Positions 1-8,392 of a DNA stretch of 64,000 nt are shown one piece after another. The position numbers were made by a program, and so were the translations under genes. The notes beneath the pieces are model-generated. The model did not search any database, was not told the origin of the DNA, and was given only the letters and a program-made list of their open reading frames with translations. The DNA lies in contig NZ_NPOA01000002.1 of NCBI RefSeq assembly GCF_002287375.1, positions 62,001 through 126,000 on the forward strand, read 5' to 3'. Numbering within the stretch: position 1 is the stretch's first letter; the number at the start of each line of letters is the position of its first letter. The DNA comes from Virgibacillus profundi (GTDB taxonomy: Bacteria > Bacillota > Bacilli > Bacillales > Amphibacillaceae).

Positions 1-860
1 GTTTAGAAGTTCATGAAGGCGAAACTCTTGGTATTGTGGGTGAATCCGGATGTGGTAAGTCAACATTAGGTAGAACAGTTCTTGGATTAGAAAATCTAAC
101 AGAAGGTTCGATTCGTTTTCGTGGAGATAATATTGGTGGTCTATCAGATCGAAAACTTAAAAAGTATAAAAAAGACATGCAAATGATATTTCAAGATCCA
201 TATGCTTCATTGAACCCGCGACAAAGAATTGGTGATGCATTAGAAGAAATATTAATCATTCATACCAAATTATCAAAAAAGGAAAGAAGAAATCGTGTTC
301 AGGAGCTTTTAGTAGAGGTTGGATTAAAAGATGAACATTTTGATAGATATCCCCATGAATTTAGTGGGGGACAACGGCAAAGAGTAGGAATTGCGCGAGC
401 GCTTGCAGTAAATCCCTCATTAATAGTATGTGATGAAGCCGTTTCTGCATTGGACGTTTCCGTTCAAGCACAAATCATAAAGCTTTTAAAAGAGTTGCAA
501 TCAACTCACAATTTGACTTACATGTTTATTTCGCATGATTTAGCTGTTGTTCGACACATGAGCGATAGGGTCTTAGTTATGTATCTTGGAGCAACGGCAG
601 AATTAGGAAATTCAGACCAAATTTATAACAATCCGCTACATCCTTATACAAAAGCTTTACTGTCTTCTATTCCACGTCCAATCCCGGGCAAAAAGAAAGA
701 ACGGATTCAGTTAGTAGGGGATCTGCCAAGTGCATCTGATTATCCAAGTGGATGCCCATTTCATACCAGGTGTCCCATTGCAAAGTCGCATTGTGCAGAA
801 GTTCGGCCAGAATGGCGTGAAGTGGAAGAAGGGCATTTTGTGGCTTGTCATGAGGTTTAG
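1..860 (+). CDS. Oligopeptide ABC transporter ATP-binding protein (OppF/DppF type), 5' end outside window
   Basis: ATPase that energises uptake of oligopeptides or dipeptides at the inner face of the membrane. The reading frame is already open at base 3, so the N-terminus (about 45 residues) lies upstream of the window. Seen: Walker A GESGCGKST, Q-loop FQDPYASLNPR, ABC signature FSGGQRQR, Walker B LIVCDEAVSALD, H-loop FISHDL, then the C-terminal oligopeptide-transporter domain with the cysteine pattern CPFHTRCP...C...C found in OppF/DppF. The rest of the transporter must lie upstream. A strong terminator follows at once, so this is the last gene of its operon. Confidence 0.93.
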   Translation, partial: LEVHEGETLGIVGESGCGKSTLGRTVLGLENLTEGSIRFRGDNIGGLSDRKLKKYKKDMQMIFQDPYASLNPRQRIGDALEEILIIHTKLSKKERRNRVQELLVEVGLKDEHFDRYPHEFSGGQRQRVGIARALAVNPSLIVCDEAVSALDVSVQAQIIKLLKELQSTHNLTYMFISHDLAVVRHMSDRVLVMYLGATAELGNSDQIYNNPLHPYTKALLSSIPRPIPGKKKERIQLVGDLPSASDYPSGCPFHTRCPIAKSHCAEVRPEWREVEEGHFVACHEV

Positions 861-910
861 TACGGATCAGGTGCCTCGAAAAGACCATACAACAATTATA
901 GATGTTGAAA

Positions 911-964
911 AAAAGCTGTTTTTTCCTCAAAGGGAGAGGAGAAAACAGCTGTATTATTTTTTTT
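911..964 (+). terminator. Rho-independent terminator of the opp operon
   Basis: Long stem AGCTGTTTTTTCCTC / GAGGAGAAAACAGCT (one G-U pair), short loop, followed by a T-rich tract ending in eight Ts. Confidence 0.85.
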
Positions 965-1034
965 AAAACTCATGTTCTGCCATAGCTGTTGCTACTGCAT
1001 CCTCTATTGCCTGCATATTAGATATTGAACCAGC
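963..1034 (-). pseudogene. Possible C-terminal remnant of an unidentified gene
   Basis: On the minus strand an in-frame 23-codon stretch (starting NAGSISNMQAIEDAVATAM, ending EHEF) runs between a TAG and a TAA. Its composition is protein-like and it ends a few bases from the opp terminator, as a real 3' end would. The upstream part is gone and the 21-bp repeat array begins about 40 bp away. The family was not identified; it could be chance. Confidence 0.3.
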
Positions 1035-1074
1035 ATTCTACCCATTGCCATTTTCAGTTATAATGATACGAAAA

Positions 1075-1239
1075 GTTGAGAGATCCTCGTGGATAGTTGA
1101 GAGACATCTTATGAAAGTTGAGAGATAACTGTATAAATACTGATTTTCTCTCAACATTGCGACGCTTTCTCTCAACTTTGACCCATTCTCTCTCAACTCT
1201 GCGACATCGTCTCTCAACTCCGGCCGTCTATCTCTCAAC
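1075..1239. repeat. 21-bp-phased convergent repeat array 1 (GTTGAGAGA)
   Basis: Three GTTGAGAGA words at 1075, 1096 and 1117, then an AT-rich core (TAACTGTATAAATACTGATT), then five inverted words TCTCTCAAC at 1147, 1168, 1189, 1210 and 1231. Every spacing within an arm is 21 bp. The 12-bp spacers vary but are related. It lies between the opp terminator and the lacI-type promoter. In RNA the words of one arm can pair with those of the other. Function unknown. Confidence 0.9.
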
Positions 1240-1363
1240 TTCTGAAGATACCCCACGTTCCTTAGGGGGTTGTTCAAAGTCACTTTCAGAGTAAGAATAA
1301 AACAGTAAACCTGTCCCTGTATCCCAAATAACATTATTTTATGAAAAAACTAAAAATTCTATA

Positions 1364-1392
1364 TTGACAAATAAGTCATTACCTTTTACAAT
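1364..1392 (+). promoter_or_regulatory. Sigma-A promoter of the LacI-family regulator
   Basis: TTGACA at 1364-1369, a 17-bp spacer and TACAAT at 1387-1392. The palindromic operator at 1396-1411 covers the expected transcription start, which suggests autorepression. Confidence 0.8.
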
Positions 1393-1395
1393 ATA

Positions 1396-1411
1396 TTGTA
1401 ATCGATTACAA
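1396..1411. promoter_or_regulatory. LacI-type operator, perfect palindrome
   Basis: TTGTAATCGATTACAA is a perfect 16-bp palindrome with the central CG typical of LacI/GalR operators. It lies at the start site of the regulator's own promoter. A close relative (TTGTAACGGATTACAT) recurs at 3671 before the transporter genes. Confidence 0.75.
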
Positions 1412-1437
1412 AGTAAAAAATGAAAGTAGGAATCATC

Positions 1438-2424
1438 ATGGCAAATATTCAGCAGATTGCTCAAGAAGCAGGTGTTTCCGTTGCAACGGTATCGAGAGTA
1501 TTAAATAACGCTACCTCTGTAACACAAAAGACGAGGCTTAAAGTAAAAAGGGCGATAAATGAGCTGAATTATGAACCAAGCATGCTTGGGCGAAATTTAC
1601 GAAAGTCAGAAAGTCGTCTTATTCTTGTACTACTTCCTAGCATTTCCAATCCTTTTTACAATGAAATTATCAATGGGATCCAAAATTCTTCAATTGCGAA
1701 TAACTACAATATCCTTCTTTGCGAGACAGACTCCAAACCTGAGAGAGAAAATATTTATTTCAACATGGTCAAGAACAAACTGGCTGACGGTGTTATTTCG
1801 ATGGATCCAACCGTCAATATGCAAAAACTGAACGAACTAGCCAAAAATCATCCGGTTATTCTCTGCAGTGAGTATGAGGAGGGGGGGACTATTCCATATG
1901 TCACCATTGATAGTGAGCTGGCTGCGTACCAGGCGGTTAAGCATTTGATTAGACTGGGGAATGAAAAAATTGCACTTATTAGTTCTGATGAAAAATTCCT
2001 TTATGCGAGGCTTCGCAGGGCTGGATATGAACGAGCATTGAAAGAGTTCCAACTGCCCATTCGAGATGAGTGGATTTATCATACAAAGGAATTGGAATTT
2101 CAGAATGGTGTTCAAGCAATGAGAATGTTGCTTCAGTTAGAGGAAAAGCCTACAGCGGTGTTTGCCGTCTCTGATACGTTAGCAATAGGTGCATTAAAGG
2201 CATTGAAGGCAGAATCAGAGCTTCCTAATCCGATTGCGGTTGTAGGCTTTGATAATATTAGCTTTTCCAATATGACATACCCTACTCTTACGACCATTTC
2301 GCAGCCGATGTACAAAATGGGTTATCTTGCAGTCGATATGCTGATGAATAGTATGAAGGATGAAAAAGTAGAAAGCATTGTCTTAGATCATGAACTGATT
2401 ATTCGAGACTCTACCATGTGGTAG
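1438..2424 (+). CDS. LacI/GalR-family transcriptional regulator
   Basis: DNA-binding repressor predicted to control the following sugar-uptake genes. The start was placed at the ATG at 1438, preceded by AGTAGG, because LacI proteins begin M-x-x-I-x-x-IA just before the helix-turn-helix; an ATG 18 bp upstream has no ribosome site. Residues 1-50 carry the HTH and hinge helix (VSVATVSRVLN; LNYEPSMLGRNLR). The rest is a periplasmic-binding-protein-like sensor domain (ILVLLPSISNPFYNEI, VVGFDNISFSNM, TTISQP). Length of 328 aa is normal. Promoter and operator lie immediately upstream. The ligand is not identifiable from sequence. Confidence 0.93.
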   Translation: MANIQQIAQEAGVSVATVSRVLNNATSVTQKTRLKVKRAINELNYEPSMLGRNLRKSESRLILVLLPSISNPFYNEIINGIQNSSIANNYNILLCETDSKPERENIYFNMVKNKLADGVISMDPTVNMQKLNELAKNHPVILCSEYEEGGTIPYVTIDSELAAYQAVKHLIRLGNEKIALISSDEKFLYARLRRAGYERALKEFQLPIRDEWIYHTKELEFQNGVQAMRMLLQLEEKPTAVFAVSDTLAIGALKALKAESELPNPIAVVGFDNISFSNMTYPTLTTISQPMYKMGYLAVDMLMNSMKDEKVESIVLDHELIIRDSTMW

Positions 2425-2554
2425 GAAGGGTGAATGATTTATATACCGAGGAGAAGTATAATTTTTTGACAGTAAAGCATTTCATATTTCTTTCTGTATA
2501 AGTAAGCAATACTTCGAAGTCTTTACATCGCAGACAAAAAGTATTTTTCGTTGA

Positions 2555-2586
2555 ATTAAGGCTTGGCGATAAGTCAGGTTTTCTAA
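2555..2586 (+). repeat. 32-bp dispersed repeat, copy 1
   Basis: Begins ATTAAGGCTTGGCGATAAG and matches 30 of 32 bases with the complement of 38179-38210. It lies just before the ribosome site of the oxidoreductase gene and contains a small imperfect palindrome. No ORF or other element explains it. Confidence 0.7.
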
Positions 2587-2604
2587 GAGGGGGAGGTTTT
2601 TATT

Positions 2605-3615
2605 ATGAGGTTTAATGTAGGAATTATTGGTTGTGGATCGATTGCTCGATTCCGTCATGCGCCTGAGTACAAAGCCAATCCTTTTGTCGGTGAAATCATC
2701 TTTTATGATCGGAATATGGAGAGGGCAGAAAGCTTAGCTAAAAGATTTGGCGGGCGAGTCGCTGGGACGCTTGAAGACTTATTAGCGGATCCGACCATTG
2801 TTGCAATTAGTGATTGTTCCTCAAATGAAGCTCATCATATCCATACATCGAAAGCGCTATTAAGCGGCAAGCATGTTTTATGTGAAAAGCCATTAGCGAT
2901 CAGTGTGAAACATGCGGAGGAAATTATCGAGGCAGAACGTAAATCGGGGAAAAAATTAATGGTTGACCATAATCAACGATTTACAAAAGCACACCAAAAA
3001 GCTAAGGAAATTTTGGAAAAGAAAGAACTGGGAGATGTGCTCACTTTTAGGACAACATTTGGTCATCAAGGCCCGGAAAGCTGGGGAGTTACGAAATCAA
3101 ATGCTACCTGGTTTTTTAAAAAGGGGCGCTCACACTCGGGTGTTGCCGGTGATTTAGGAATTCATAAAATTGATTTAATCCATTACTTATTGGATGACGA
3201 AATTGAGGAGGTGCATGCCTTTTATGGTGCTCTTGATAAGATAAATGAACAAGGACAACCGATTGAAGTTTGCGATAATATCGTTTCTGCATTAAAAACG
3301 AGGAAAGGTCGATTGGGAACAGCATCCTTCTCCTGGACCTATTACGGAAGAGAAGATAACACTACGACAATTTACTGTCAAAAGGGTGTTATGAAAATCT
3401 ATCATCATGATGATGCGCAGCTTATCATTGAACAAAACGATGGATCTGTAATCAAATACGAGCTGGAGCCAATCCAAACGAATGATAATCAAACAAGTAC
3501 AGGTGTTATCGATGCTTTTATTGATTGCATAGTAAACGACAAGGTTCCTCCTGTAACAAGTCGTGAAGCCTTAGCTTCTCTGAAAGTGATCGAAAAGATG
3601 CTTGGATCTGAATAA
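2605..3615 (+). CDS. Gfo/Idh/MocA-family NAD(P)-dependent oxidoreductase
   Basis: Oxidoreductase of the inositol dehydrogenase / glucose-fructose oxidoreductase family, expected to oxidise or reduce a sugar, polyol or sugar acid in the cytoplasm. N-terminal Rossmann fold with GIIGCGSIARFRH at residues 5-17, then the family motif CEKPLAISVKHAEEII with its catalytic EKP lysine. The C-terminal domain contains GDLGIHKIDLIHYLL, with the usual Asp/His pair. At 336 aa it is full length. Strong ribosome site GGGGGAGG. It sits between the LacI regulator and the ABC transporter, so it probably acts on the imported sugar. The substrate is unknown. Confidence 0.9.
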   Translation: MRFNVGIIGCGSIARFRHAPEYKANPFVGEIIFYDRNMERAESLAKRFGGRVAGTLEDLLADPTIVAISDCSSNEAHHIHTSKALLSGKHVLCEKPLAISVKHAEEIIEAERKSGKKLMVDHNQRFTKAHQKAKEILEKKELGDVLTFRTTFGHQGPESWGVTKSNATWFFKKGRSHSGVAGDLGIHKIDLIHYLLDDEIEEVHAFYGALDKINEQGQPIEVCDNIVSALKTRKGRLGTASFSWTYYGREDNTTTIYCQKGVMKIYHHDDAQLIIEQNDGSVIKYELEPIQTNDNQTSTGVIDAFIDCIVNDKVPPVTSREALASLKVIEKMLGSE

Positions 3616-3670
3616 ATGGGAATAAACTGGCGGAAAAATATTCAAAATAGTCTAATTTAATTTTAGATAC

Positions 3671-3686
3671 TTGTAACGGATTACAT
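3671..3686. promoter_or_regulatory. LacI-type operator before the transporter genes
   Basis: TTGTAACGGATTACAT differs from the palindrome at 1396 at three positions, keeping both half-sites TTGTAA and TTACA. It lies 175 bp before the substrate-binding lipoprotein gene and is a likely second site for the LacI regulator. Confidence 0.65.
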
Positions 3687-3768
3687 CTATCTATAACCGT
3701 AGACAATTATTGAAGAATCTTTAAAAACGGGACATGAGGTTCAGGTGGTGAAATTACTTTTAAATAAT

Positions 3769-3782
3769 TGAAAGCGCATTCA
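3769..3782. promoter_or_regulatory. cre-like site (CcpA)
   Basis: TGAAAGCGCATTCA matches the catabolite-responsive consensus TGWAANCGNTNWCA except for one base. It lies 79 bp before the lipoprotein start, so carbon catabolite repression is plausible. Confidence 0.6.
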
Positions 3783-3860
3783 CATATTGACTGTAGAGAT
3801 TTCTTACTATTGGTTTCACAAACTATTAATATATATTTTAAAAATAAGGAGGTTTTTTAA

Positions 3861-4841
3861 TTGAAAAAGCTAGTTAGGCTGTTTGTTCTACTTGTATTGG
3901 TTATGGTACCAGTGTTGACTGCCTGTGGTTCAAATGACGCATCTGGAACGGGGGATGAAGGTGGAGACAGTGATTCGGCTGAGAAGTACAAAGTAGGTAT
4001 TCTAGCGCCAGCTGTTACACATGGTTGGGTTGCTGCGGTTGCATATCATGCGGAATCACGTGCCGAAGAATTATCCGATGAAATTGATTACCAAATTCAT
4101 ACAAGCAGCAATGCTTCTGAAATGACTTCACAGCTGGATGATTTGATAACCTGGGGTGCAGAAGCGATTGTAGCATTCCCGCAATGGGAAGGGATGGAAG
4201 TTCCTATTCAACGTGCGTTGGATGAAGGGATTGAAGTTGTCAACTTTGATATCGCTATTGATGTAGAGGGCGTGCATCGAGTTGCAGGTGACAACTACGA
4301 TATGGGTGTCCAAGGAGCTAATTATGTGGTAGATAAGATTGGTACGGAAGGTGAGGTAGTTATCTTAGAGGTGCCTTCAGCTGGTTCGGTTTCTGAATTA
4401 AGAAATGCTGGATTTGTTGAAAAAATGGAAGAAATTGCTCCTGATATGAATCTTCACACATATGCGACACAGTTTACGAGAGAAGATGGATTGAAGGATT
4501 TTGCTGATATTTTAACAAGTATGGATCATATTGACGCTGTGTACTCCATGGATGATGAAACGTCAATTGGTGTTTTGCAAGCAATCAGTGAAACGGGAAG
4601 AACGGACATTCAAGTCGTAACCGGCGGTGGTGGTATGCAGGAATACTTCGAAATGATGCCAGAAAATGAAGATATCTGGATACAATCTGCACTATACAGC
4701 CCGGCTATGGTTAAAGATGCTGTTGATATCGCAGTTGATTTACTGGATGGCGAAACAGTTGAAGCGGAAACTGTCATCCCAACAACAGTAGTAGACCGGG
4801 ACAACTATGAAGAATTCCTTGACGAAGGATCCCCGTACTAA
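3861..4841 (+). CDS. Sugar ABC transporter substrate-binding lipoprotein (RbsB-like)
   Basis: Extracytoplasmic sugar receptor anchored by lipid. The TTG start is set by AAGGAGG eight bases upstream. Residues 1-22 form a lipoprotein signal peptide with lipobox LTAC; the cysteine is followed by an acidic Gly/Ser/Asp linker. The rest is a type 1 periplasmic-binding fold (YKVGILAPAVTHGW, EAIVAFPQWEGMEVPIQRAL, GVHRVAGDNYDMG). At 326 aa it is full length. The ATPase and permease follow in the same direction. The ligand could be a pentose, hexose or polyol; sequence alone does not decide. Confidence 0.92.
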   Translation: MKKLVRLFVLLVLVMVPVLTACGSNDASGTGDEGGDSDSAEKYKVGILAPAVTHGWVAAVAYHAESRAEELSDEIDYQIHTSSNASEMTSQLDDLITWGAEAIVAFPQWEGMEVPIQRALDEGIEVVNFDIAIDVEGVHRVAGDNYDMGVQGANYVVDKIGTEGEVVILEVPSAGSVSELRNAGFVEKMEEIAPDMNLHTYATQFTREDGLKDFADILTSMDHIDAVYSMDDETSIGVLQAISETGRTDIQVVTGGGGMQEYFEMMPENEDIWIQSALYSPAMVKDAVDIAVDLLDGETVEAETVIPTTVVDRDNYEEFLDEGSPY

Positions 4842-4951
4842 ACTGGAACGTTTGGTGACGGCTTCCTCGTCCTTGAAAGAAAATTAAGGGGGGTTATGGC
4901 TTGGCTATAGCCTTTCTTTTCTTTCTTACATACAAGCATGGAGGTGATTAT

Positions 4952-6475
4952 GTGAAAATTGAGATGAAAAACATTCAGAAGTCTTTTGGGAATAACGATG
5001 TCATCAAGGATGTGTCCTTTTCTGTGCAAGGTGGTGAGATCTGTGCATTGCTCGGAGAAAATGGGGCGGGTAAATCCACTTTAATGAATATTCTTGGTGG
5101 CGTTCTTCAAATGGATTCCGGTTCAATTTTAGTAGATGGAAAAAAAATAAACTTTGAAACACCCGGGGACTCACTAGAAGCGGGAATCGCCTTTATTCAT
5201 CAAGAGCTGAATTTAATCAATGATCTGCCTATTTATGAAAATATGTTTATGGGGCGGGAGATTAAAACGAAACGAGGAAGCCTTAATTTAAAGGAAATGT
5301 ATGATAAAACGGCAAAAATGTTTGAACGAATGAATGTGGATTTGGATCCTGGAAAAATGGTTCGTGACCTGGATGCATCTTATAAACAAATTGTTGAAAT
5401 CTGTCGTGCGATGATGACGAATGCATCAATTATTATCATGGATGAGCCAACCACATCTCTAACCGATTCCGAAATTAAACGGGTTTTTAAGATGATGGAA
5501 ACGATGAAGGAGCAAAACGTTGGTCTCATTTTTATATCCCATAAATTAAATGAAGTTATGCAGATTTGTAATCGATATCTCGTGCTTCGGGATGGAAATT
5601 TGGCGGCAGAAGGTAGTGTGAGCGATGTAACGACAAAGGATTTGGCCAGTTACATGGTAGGCTATGATGTGAGAACGGAGTCATTGCGTAGAGAAAAAGA
5701 GAATGATGAAAAATTAGGTGATGAGGTTTTAAGAGTGGAAGGGCTGACAGATCACCAGTTTTTTCGAGATATCAGCTTTTCTATTAATGTTGGGGAAATT
5801 GTTGGTGTGACAGGCCTTCTCGGAGATGGCCGAAGTGAGCTTTTTCAAGCAATCTTTGGTGCAGAGAAATTTTTATCAGGAAAAATTTACTTAAATGCTA
5901 CAGAAGTCAAAATCAAAAGTACGTACCAGGCCATTAAAGAAGGAATTGCGTATCTTCCTCGTAACCGTAAAGAGAATGGAATTATTAAGGATATGAATAT
6001 TATCGAAAATGCCTCGATTGCCACATGGCCGATGTTTTCAAGGCATGGTGTTATTAACACTGATAAGCATTGGCAGAACTTCCAGAAGCAGCGTGAAACA
6101 TTAAGGTTGAAGATGGGTGAGCATTCAGACAGCATTAACAGTCTTTCCGGTGGAAACCAGCAAAAGGTTGTTCTGTCGAAATGGTTGGCGGCGAATCCAA
6201 GAATACTGATTTTGGATAATCCTACACAGGGTGTCGATGTAGGTGCAAAAGAAGATATTTACGATATTATTTTAAAGCTTGCGGAAGAGAACATTGCCAT
6301 TATTGTACTTTCCAGTGAAGCGCAAGAAATTATCCGCGTATGTGATCGGGCATTTGTCATGTATCACGGCGTTATCCAGGGTGAAGTTCGTGATGAAATG
6401 ATGAACGAGCATACGATTATGAGACTAGCAACTGGTGGGGAGCTAGAATTAGAGAGGAGCGAACAGCCATTATGA
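4952..6475 (+). CDS. Sugar ABC transporter ATP-binding protein with two ATPase domains (RbsA/MglA type)
   Basis: Energises the sugar transporter. Two fused nucleotide-binding domains: the first (about residues 3-230) has Walker A GENGAGKST and Walker B IIIMDEPTTSL; the second (about 250-500) has a degenerate Walker A (GLLGDGRSE) and signature LSGGNQQKV with ILDNPTQGVDVGAK, the pattern of RbsA/MglA/XylG. The GTG at 4952, nine bases after GGAGGTG, is preferred over a longer frame opening at 4901 that has no ribosome site and a non-homologous N-terminus. 507 aa. It overlaps the permease by 4 bp (ATGA), showing translational coupling. Confidence 0.93.
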   Translation: MKIEMKNIQKSFGNNDVIKDVSFSVQGGEICALLGENGAGKSTLMNILGGVLQMDSGSILVDGKKINFETPGDSLEAGIAFIHQELNLINDLPIYENMFMGREIKTKRGSLNLKEMYDKTAKMFERMNVDLDPGKMVRDLDASYKQIVEICRAMMTNASIIIMDEPTTSLTDSEIKRVFKMMETMKEQNVGLIFISHKLNEVMQICNRYLVLRDGNLAAEGSVSDVTTKDLASYMVGYDVRTESLRREKENDEKLGDEVLRVEGLTDHQFFRDISFSINVGEIVGVTGLLGDGRSELFQAIFGAEKFLSGKIYLNATEVKIKSTYQAIKEGIAYLPRNRKENGIIKDMNIIENASIATWPMFSRHGVINTDKHWQNFQKQRETLRLKMGEHSDSINSLSGGNQQKVVLSKWLAANPRILILDNPTQGVDVGAKEDIYDIILKLAEENIAIIVLSSEAQEIIRVCDRAFVMYHGVIQGEVRDEMMNEHTIMRLATGGELELERSEQPL

Positions 6476-7533
6476 TGCCGGAGTTGAAAAACACGCCCCC
6501 TGAAAAAAAGAAAAGGACTTTTTTTGATTGGTTTAAATATAAATGGTCGAATGATCCATTGTTCAGTATTTTAATTGCCCTTATTATTATGGTTATTCTA
6601 CAAACCTTAACATTGGGGTTTGATTATAATTCAGTTGGCGAATGGTTCCAGACCTGGATAAATAACTGGATTAATATTCTACGTAATAACGCTGGTATAG
6701 GAATTGTTGCGCTTGGGATGACCTTTGTCATTATGACAGGAGGAATTGACCTGGCTGTCGGTTCCACTTTAGTAATTACTGGCGCATTTTCGATGTATCT
6801 CCTGGATACGGGAAGTCAGGGAATCCTGGGTGCAATTGGTGTAACAGGACTGCCCGCTATCATTCTTACTATTATTATGGTGTTGGGTTTTGGATATCTA
6901 TTAGGTGCTCTTATTGGTGTGACCGTCACAAAGGGGATGGTTCCCCCATTTATCGCGACTTTAGGAGCGATGATGATTTTCAGAAGTGTAACCCAGCATT
7001 TTGCACAAGGGTACAACACAACTGTACCAATGGAATTTTTACAGATATCAAGCTTTAAAATGGGAAATTTAATGATTATGCCAATCATTTATTGGGCTGT
7101 CATTGCTGCAATTCTCTATTATGTGTCGAAGCGAACCACCTTTGGCAGACAAATTATTGCGGTTGGATCGAATGAGAGGGCCGCAATGCTCTCCGGGATT
7201 AATGTAAATAAAGTTAAGCTTCGTGTATATGCATTGATGGGGCTTCTTGTTTCGATTGCGGCGATTATTCAAGTATCACGTATCGGCTCCATGGACTTTT
7301 CCAACGCTGGACGCGGAATGGAAATGGATGCCATTGCAGCAGCGGTTGTCGGTGGAACCAATATGCTTGGAGGACGCGGGTTTATCCTCGGTACCGTATA
7401 TGGAATGCTCATCATTGCAGTAATGAATAACCTGCTAAATCTATTTGGAGTACCACCATTCTTAAGAGAAGCATTTAAAGGGCTTATTGTAATTGTAGCG
7501 GTATTATTGCAGAGGAAGGAGAAGGGGGCCTAA
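6472..7533 (+). CDS. Sugar ABC transporter permease (RbsC-like)
   Basis: Integral membrane subunit, probably a homodimer since only one permease gene is present. About ten hydrophobic segments. The family signature region GIGIVALGMTFVIMTGGIDLAVGS (near residues 78-101) and AAAVVGGTNMLGGRG (near 284-298) are both visible. Its ATG overlaps the TGA of the ATPase gene. 353 aa is slightly long because of a hydrophilic, lysine-rich N-terminal tail of about 35 residues. Last gene of the LacI-controlled module. Confidence 0.92.
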   Translation: MMPELKNTPPEKKKRTFFDWFKYKWSNDPLFSILIALIIMVILQTLTLGFDYNSVGEWFQTWINNWINILRNNAGIGIVALGMTFVIMTGGIDLAVGSTLVITGAFSMYLLDTGSQGILGAIGVTGLPAIILTIIMVLGFGYLLGALIGVTVTKGMVPPFIATLGAMMIFRSVTQHFAQGYNTTVPMEFLQISSFKMGNLMIMPIIYWAVIAAILYYVSKRTTFGRQIIAVGSNERAAMLSGINVNKVKLRVYALMGLLVSIAAIIQVSRIGSMDFSNAGRGMEMDAIAAAVVGGTNMLGGRGFILGTVYGMLIIAVMNNLLNLFGVPPFLREAFKGLIVIVAVLLQRKEKGA

Positions 7534-7544
7534 CCCATCGGAGG

Positions 7545-7620
7545 GAGTGTGGTGGAACATGGGGAACACTCCACCACTACGTTCATTCCTTAATTCTTTT
7601 TTATCAGCAGTAGAGGATAA
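7545..7620 (+). terminator. Possible weak terminator of the sugar operon
   Basis: An imperfect stem (AGTGTGGTGGA with AGTGGTGGA complement, ending ACTCCACCACT) just after the permease stop, with only a loose T-rich stretch downstream. Confidence 0.4.
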
Positions 7621-7626
7621 AGGGAC

Positions 7627-7683
7627 AAAAAAATGAACTGCGCCTCCAACTGTTATGTTTGTCTAACAATTAGGTGCAGTTCA
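7627..7683 (-). terminator. Minus-strand terminator beyond hsp20, paralogous to the one at 32090
   Basis: On the minus strand TGAACTGCACCTAA pairs with the later AGGCGCAGTTCA and is followed by seven Ts. The stem resembles AACTGCACC/GGTGCAGTT after the CAP-protein gene at 32138. It would serve hsp20, but it appears to have arrived with the CAP gene remnant next to it. Confidence 0.75.
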
Positions 7684-7765
7684 AATCTGTCCACTTTATT
7701 TTGTCACTTTTTTCGTTTAAATGGCTTTGAATCAAAATAAAAGCAACGCCTACCGCAAGATTTTA
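7684..7765 (-). pseudogene. 3' remnant of a CAP (YkwD-like) protein gene
   Basis: The minus strand aligns almost base for base with the last 60-70 bp of the CAP gene ending at 32138: LAVGVAF is kept, then a one-base deletion shifts the frame and the ending is lost. The terminator hairpin after both copies also matches. The rest of this copy has been replaced by the hsp20 gene. This is a decayed paralogue, not an expressed gene. Confidence 0.6.
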
Positions 7766-7770
7766 TTAAG

Positions 7771-8160
7771 TTATTCCTCAATATCAATATACTTCCTATT
7801 GGAATTCTTTTTCGGAATGGTAATTTTCAGTATACCGTCTTGAAAAGAAGCACTTGTTTCTTCTTCAGGGATTATAAATGGAACGGTTACAATCTTTTCC
7901 TTCCCCTCCACACTAATCCGTAATCTGTTTCCGATGATTTCGATATGAATCTGATCACGTTTATAGCCAGGCAATTCTGCTTTTACAATTATATCCGAAT
8001 CCGTTTCCTGTACATCAACCCAAATAGATTTTAAATGTAATTGAGAATTAATTTGCTTAAATGATTCATTGAAAAAAGAATCCATTTTTTTCATAAAATC
8101 ATGAAGCGGCCTCATATCAATATCAAATCCATCAGGAAATTTCCCTTTATTTGCGCCCAA
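7771..8160 (-). CDS. Small heat-shock protein, Hsp20/alpha-crystallin family
   Basis: ATP-independent holdase chaperone in the cytoplasm. The alpha-crystallin domain spans about residues 40-125 (VDVQETDSDIIVKAELPGY, then IHIEIIGNRLRISVEGKEK, then FQDGILKITIPK), with the usual G-x-L-x-I motif near the C-terminus. The start was placed at TTG 8160 because AAGGAG lies seven bases upstream; the frame stays open a further 64 codons but has no ribosome site there. 129 aa is short but normal for Bacillaceae members. The N-terminal arm (MRPLHDFMKKMDSFF) is amphipathic. It stands alone, downstream of the phoA terminator. Confidence 0.85.
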   Translation of the reverse strand: MGANKGKFPDGFDIDMRPLHDFMKKMDSFFNESFKQINSQLHLKSIWVDVQETDSDIIVKAELPGYKRDQIHIEIIGNRLRISVEGKEKIVTVPFIIPEEETSASFQDGILKITIPKKNSNRKYIDIEE

Positions 8161-8285
8161 AATGTCCACTCCTTCATAGTCATCTGTAATGATAAAATAT
8201 GCATAGGAGGGGAAAAAGTTTGGGTGTTTTCGTAATCTTGCATTCAATATAGGTTCTATTAAAAACAAAAGTTGAATGTAATCAA

Positions 8286-8316
8286 AAGGTGCTGATCCCA
8301 TTGCGATCAGCACCTT
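8286..8316 (-). terminator. Terminator of the alkaline phosphatase gene
   Basis: Perfect 12-bp stem AAGGTGCTGATC / GATCAGCACCTT with a 7-nt loop, followed on the minus strand by TTTTGATT. It lies within the longer open frame upstream of hsp20, which supports the shorter hsp20 start. Confidence 0.75.
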
Positions 8317-8392
8317 CATTACTCTGTCTGTTCTTCCTACTAGTAAAATCACTACAATAAGACAGGAAACTTTTACATTCCCCCCACACTCA

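Noticed and set aside
1038-1334. 98-codon minus-strand ORF rich in LRD/LRE
   Set aside because: It runs through array 1; the pattern comes from the 21-bp period. No ribosome site, and half of the frame is the antisense of the other arm.
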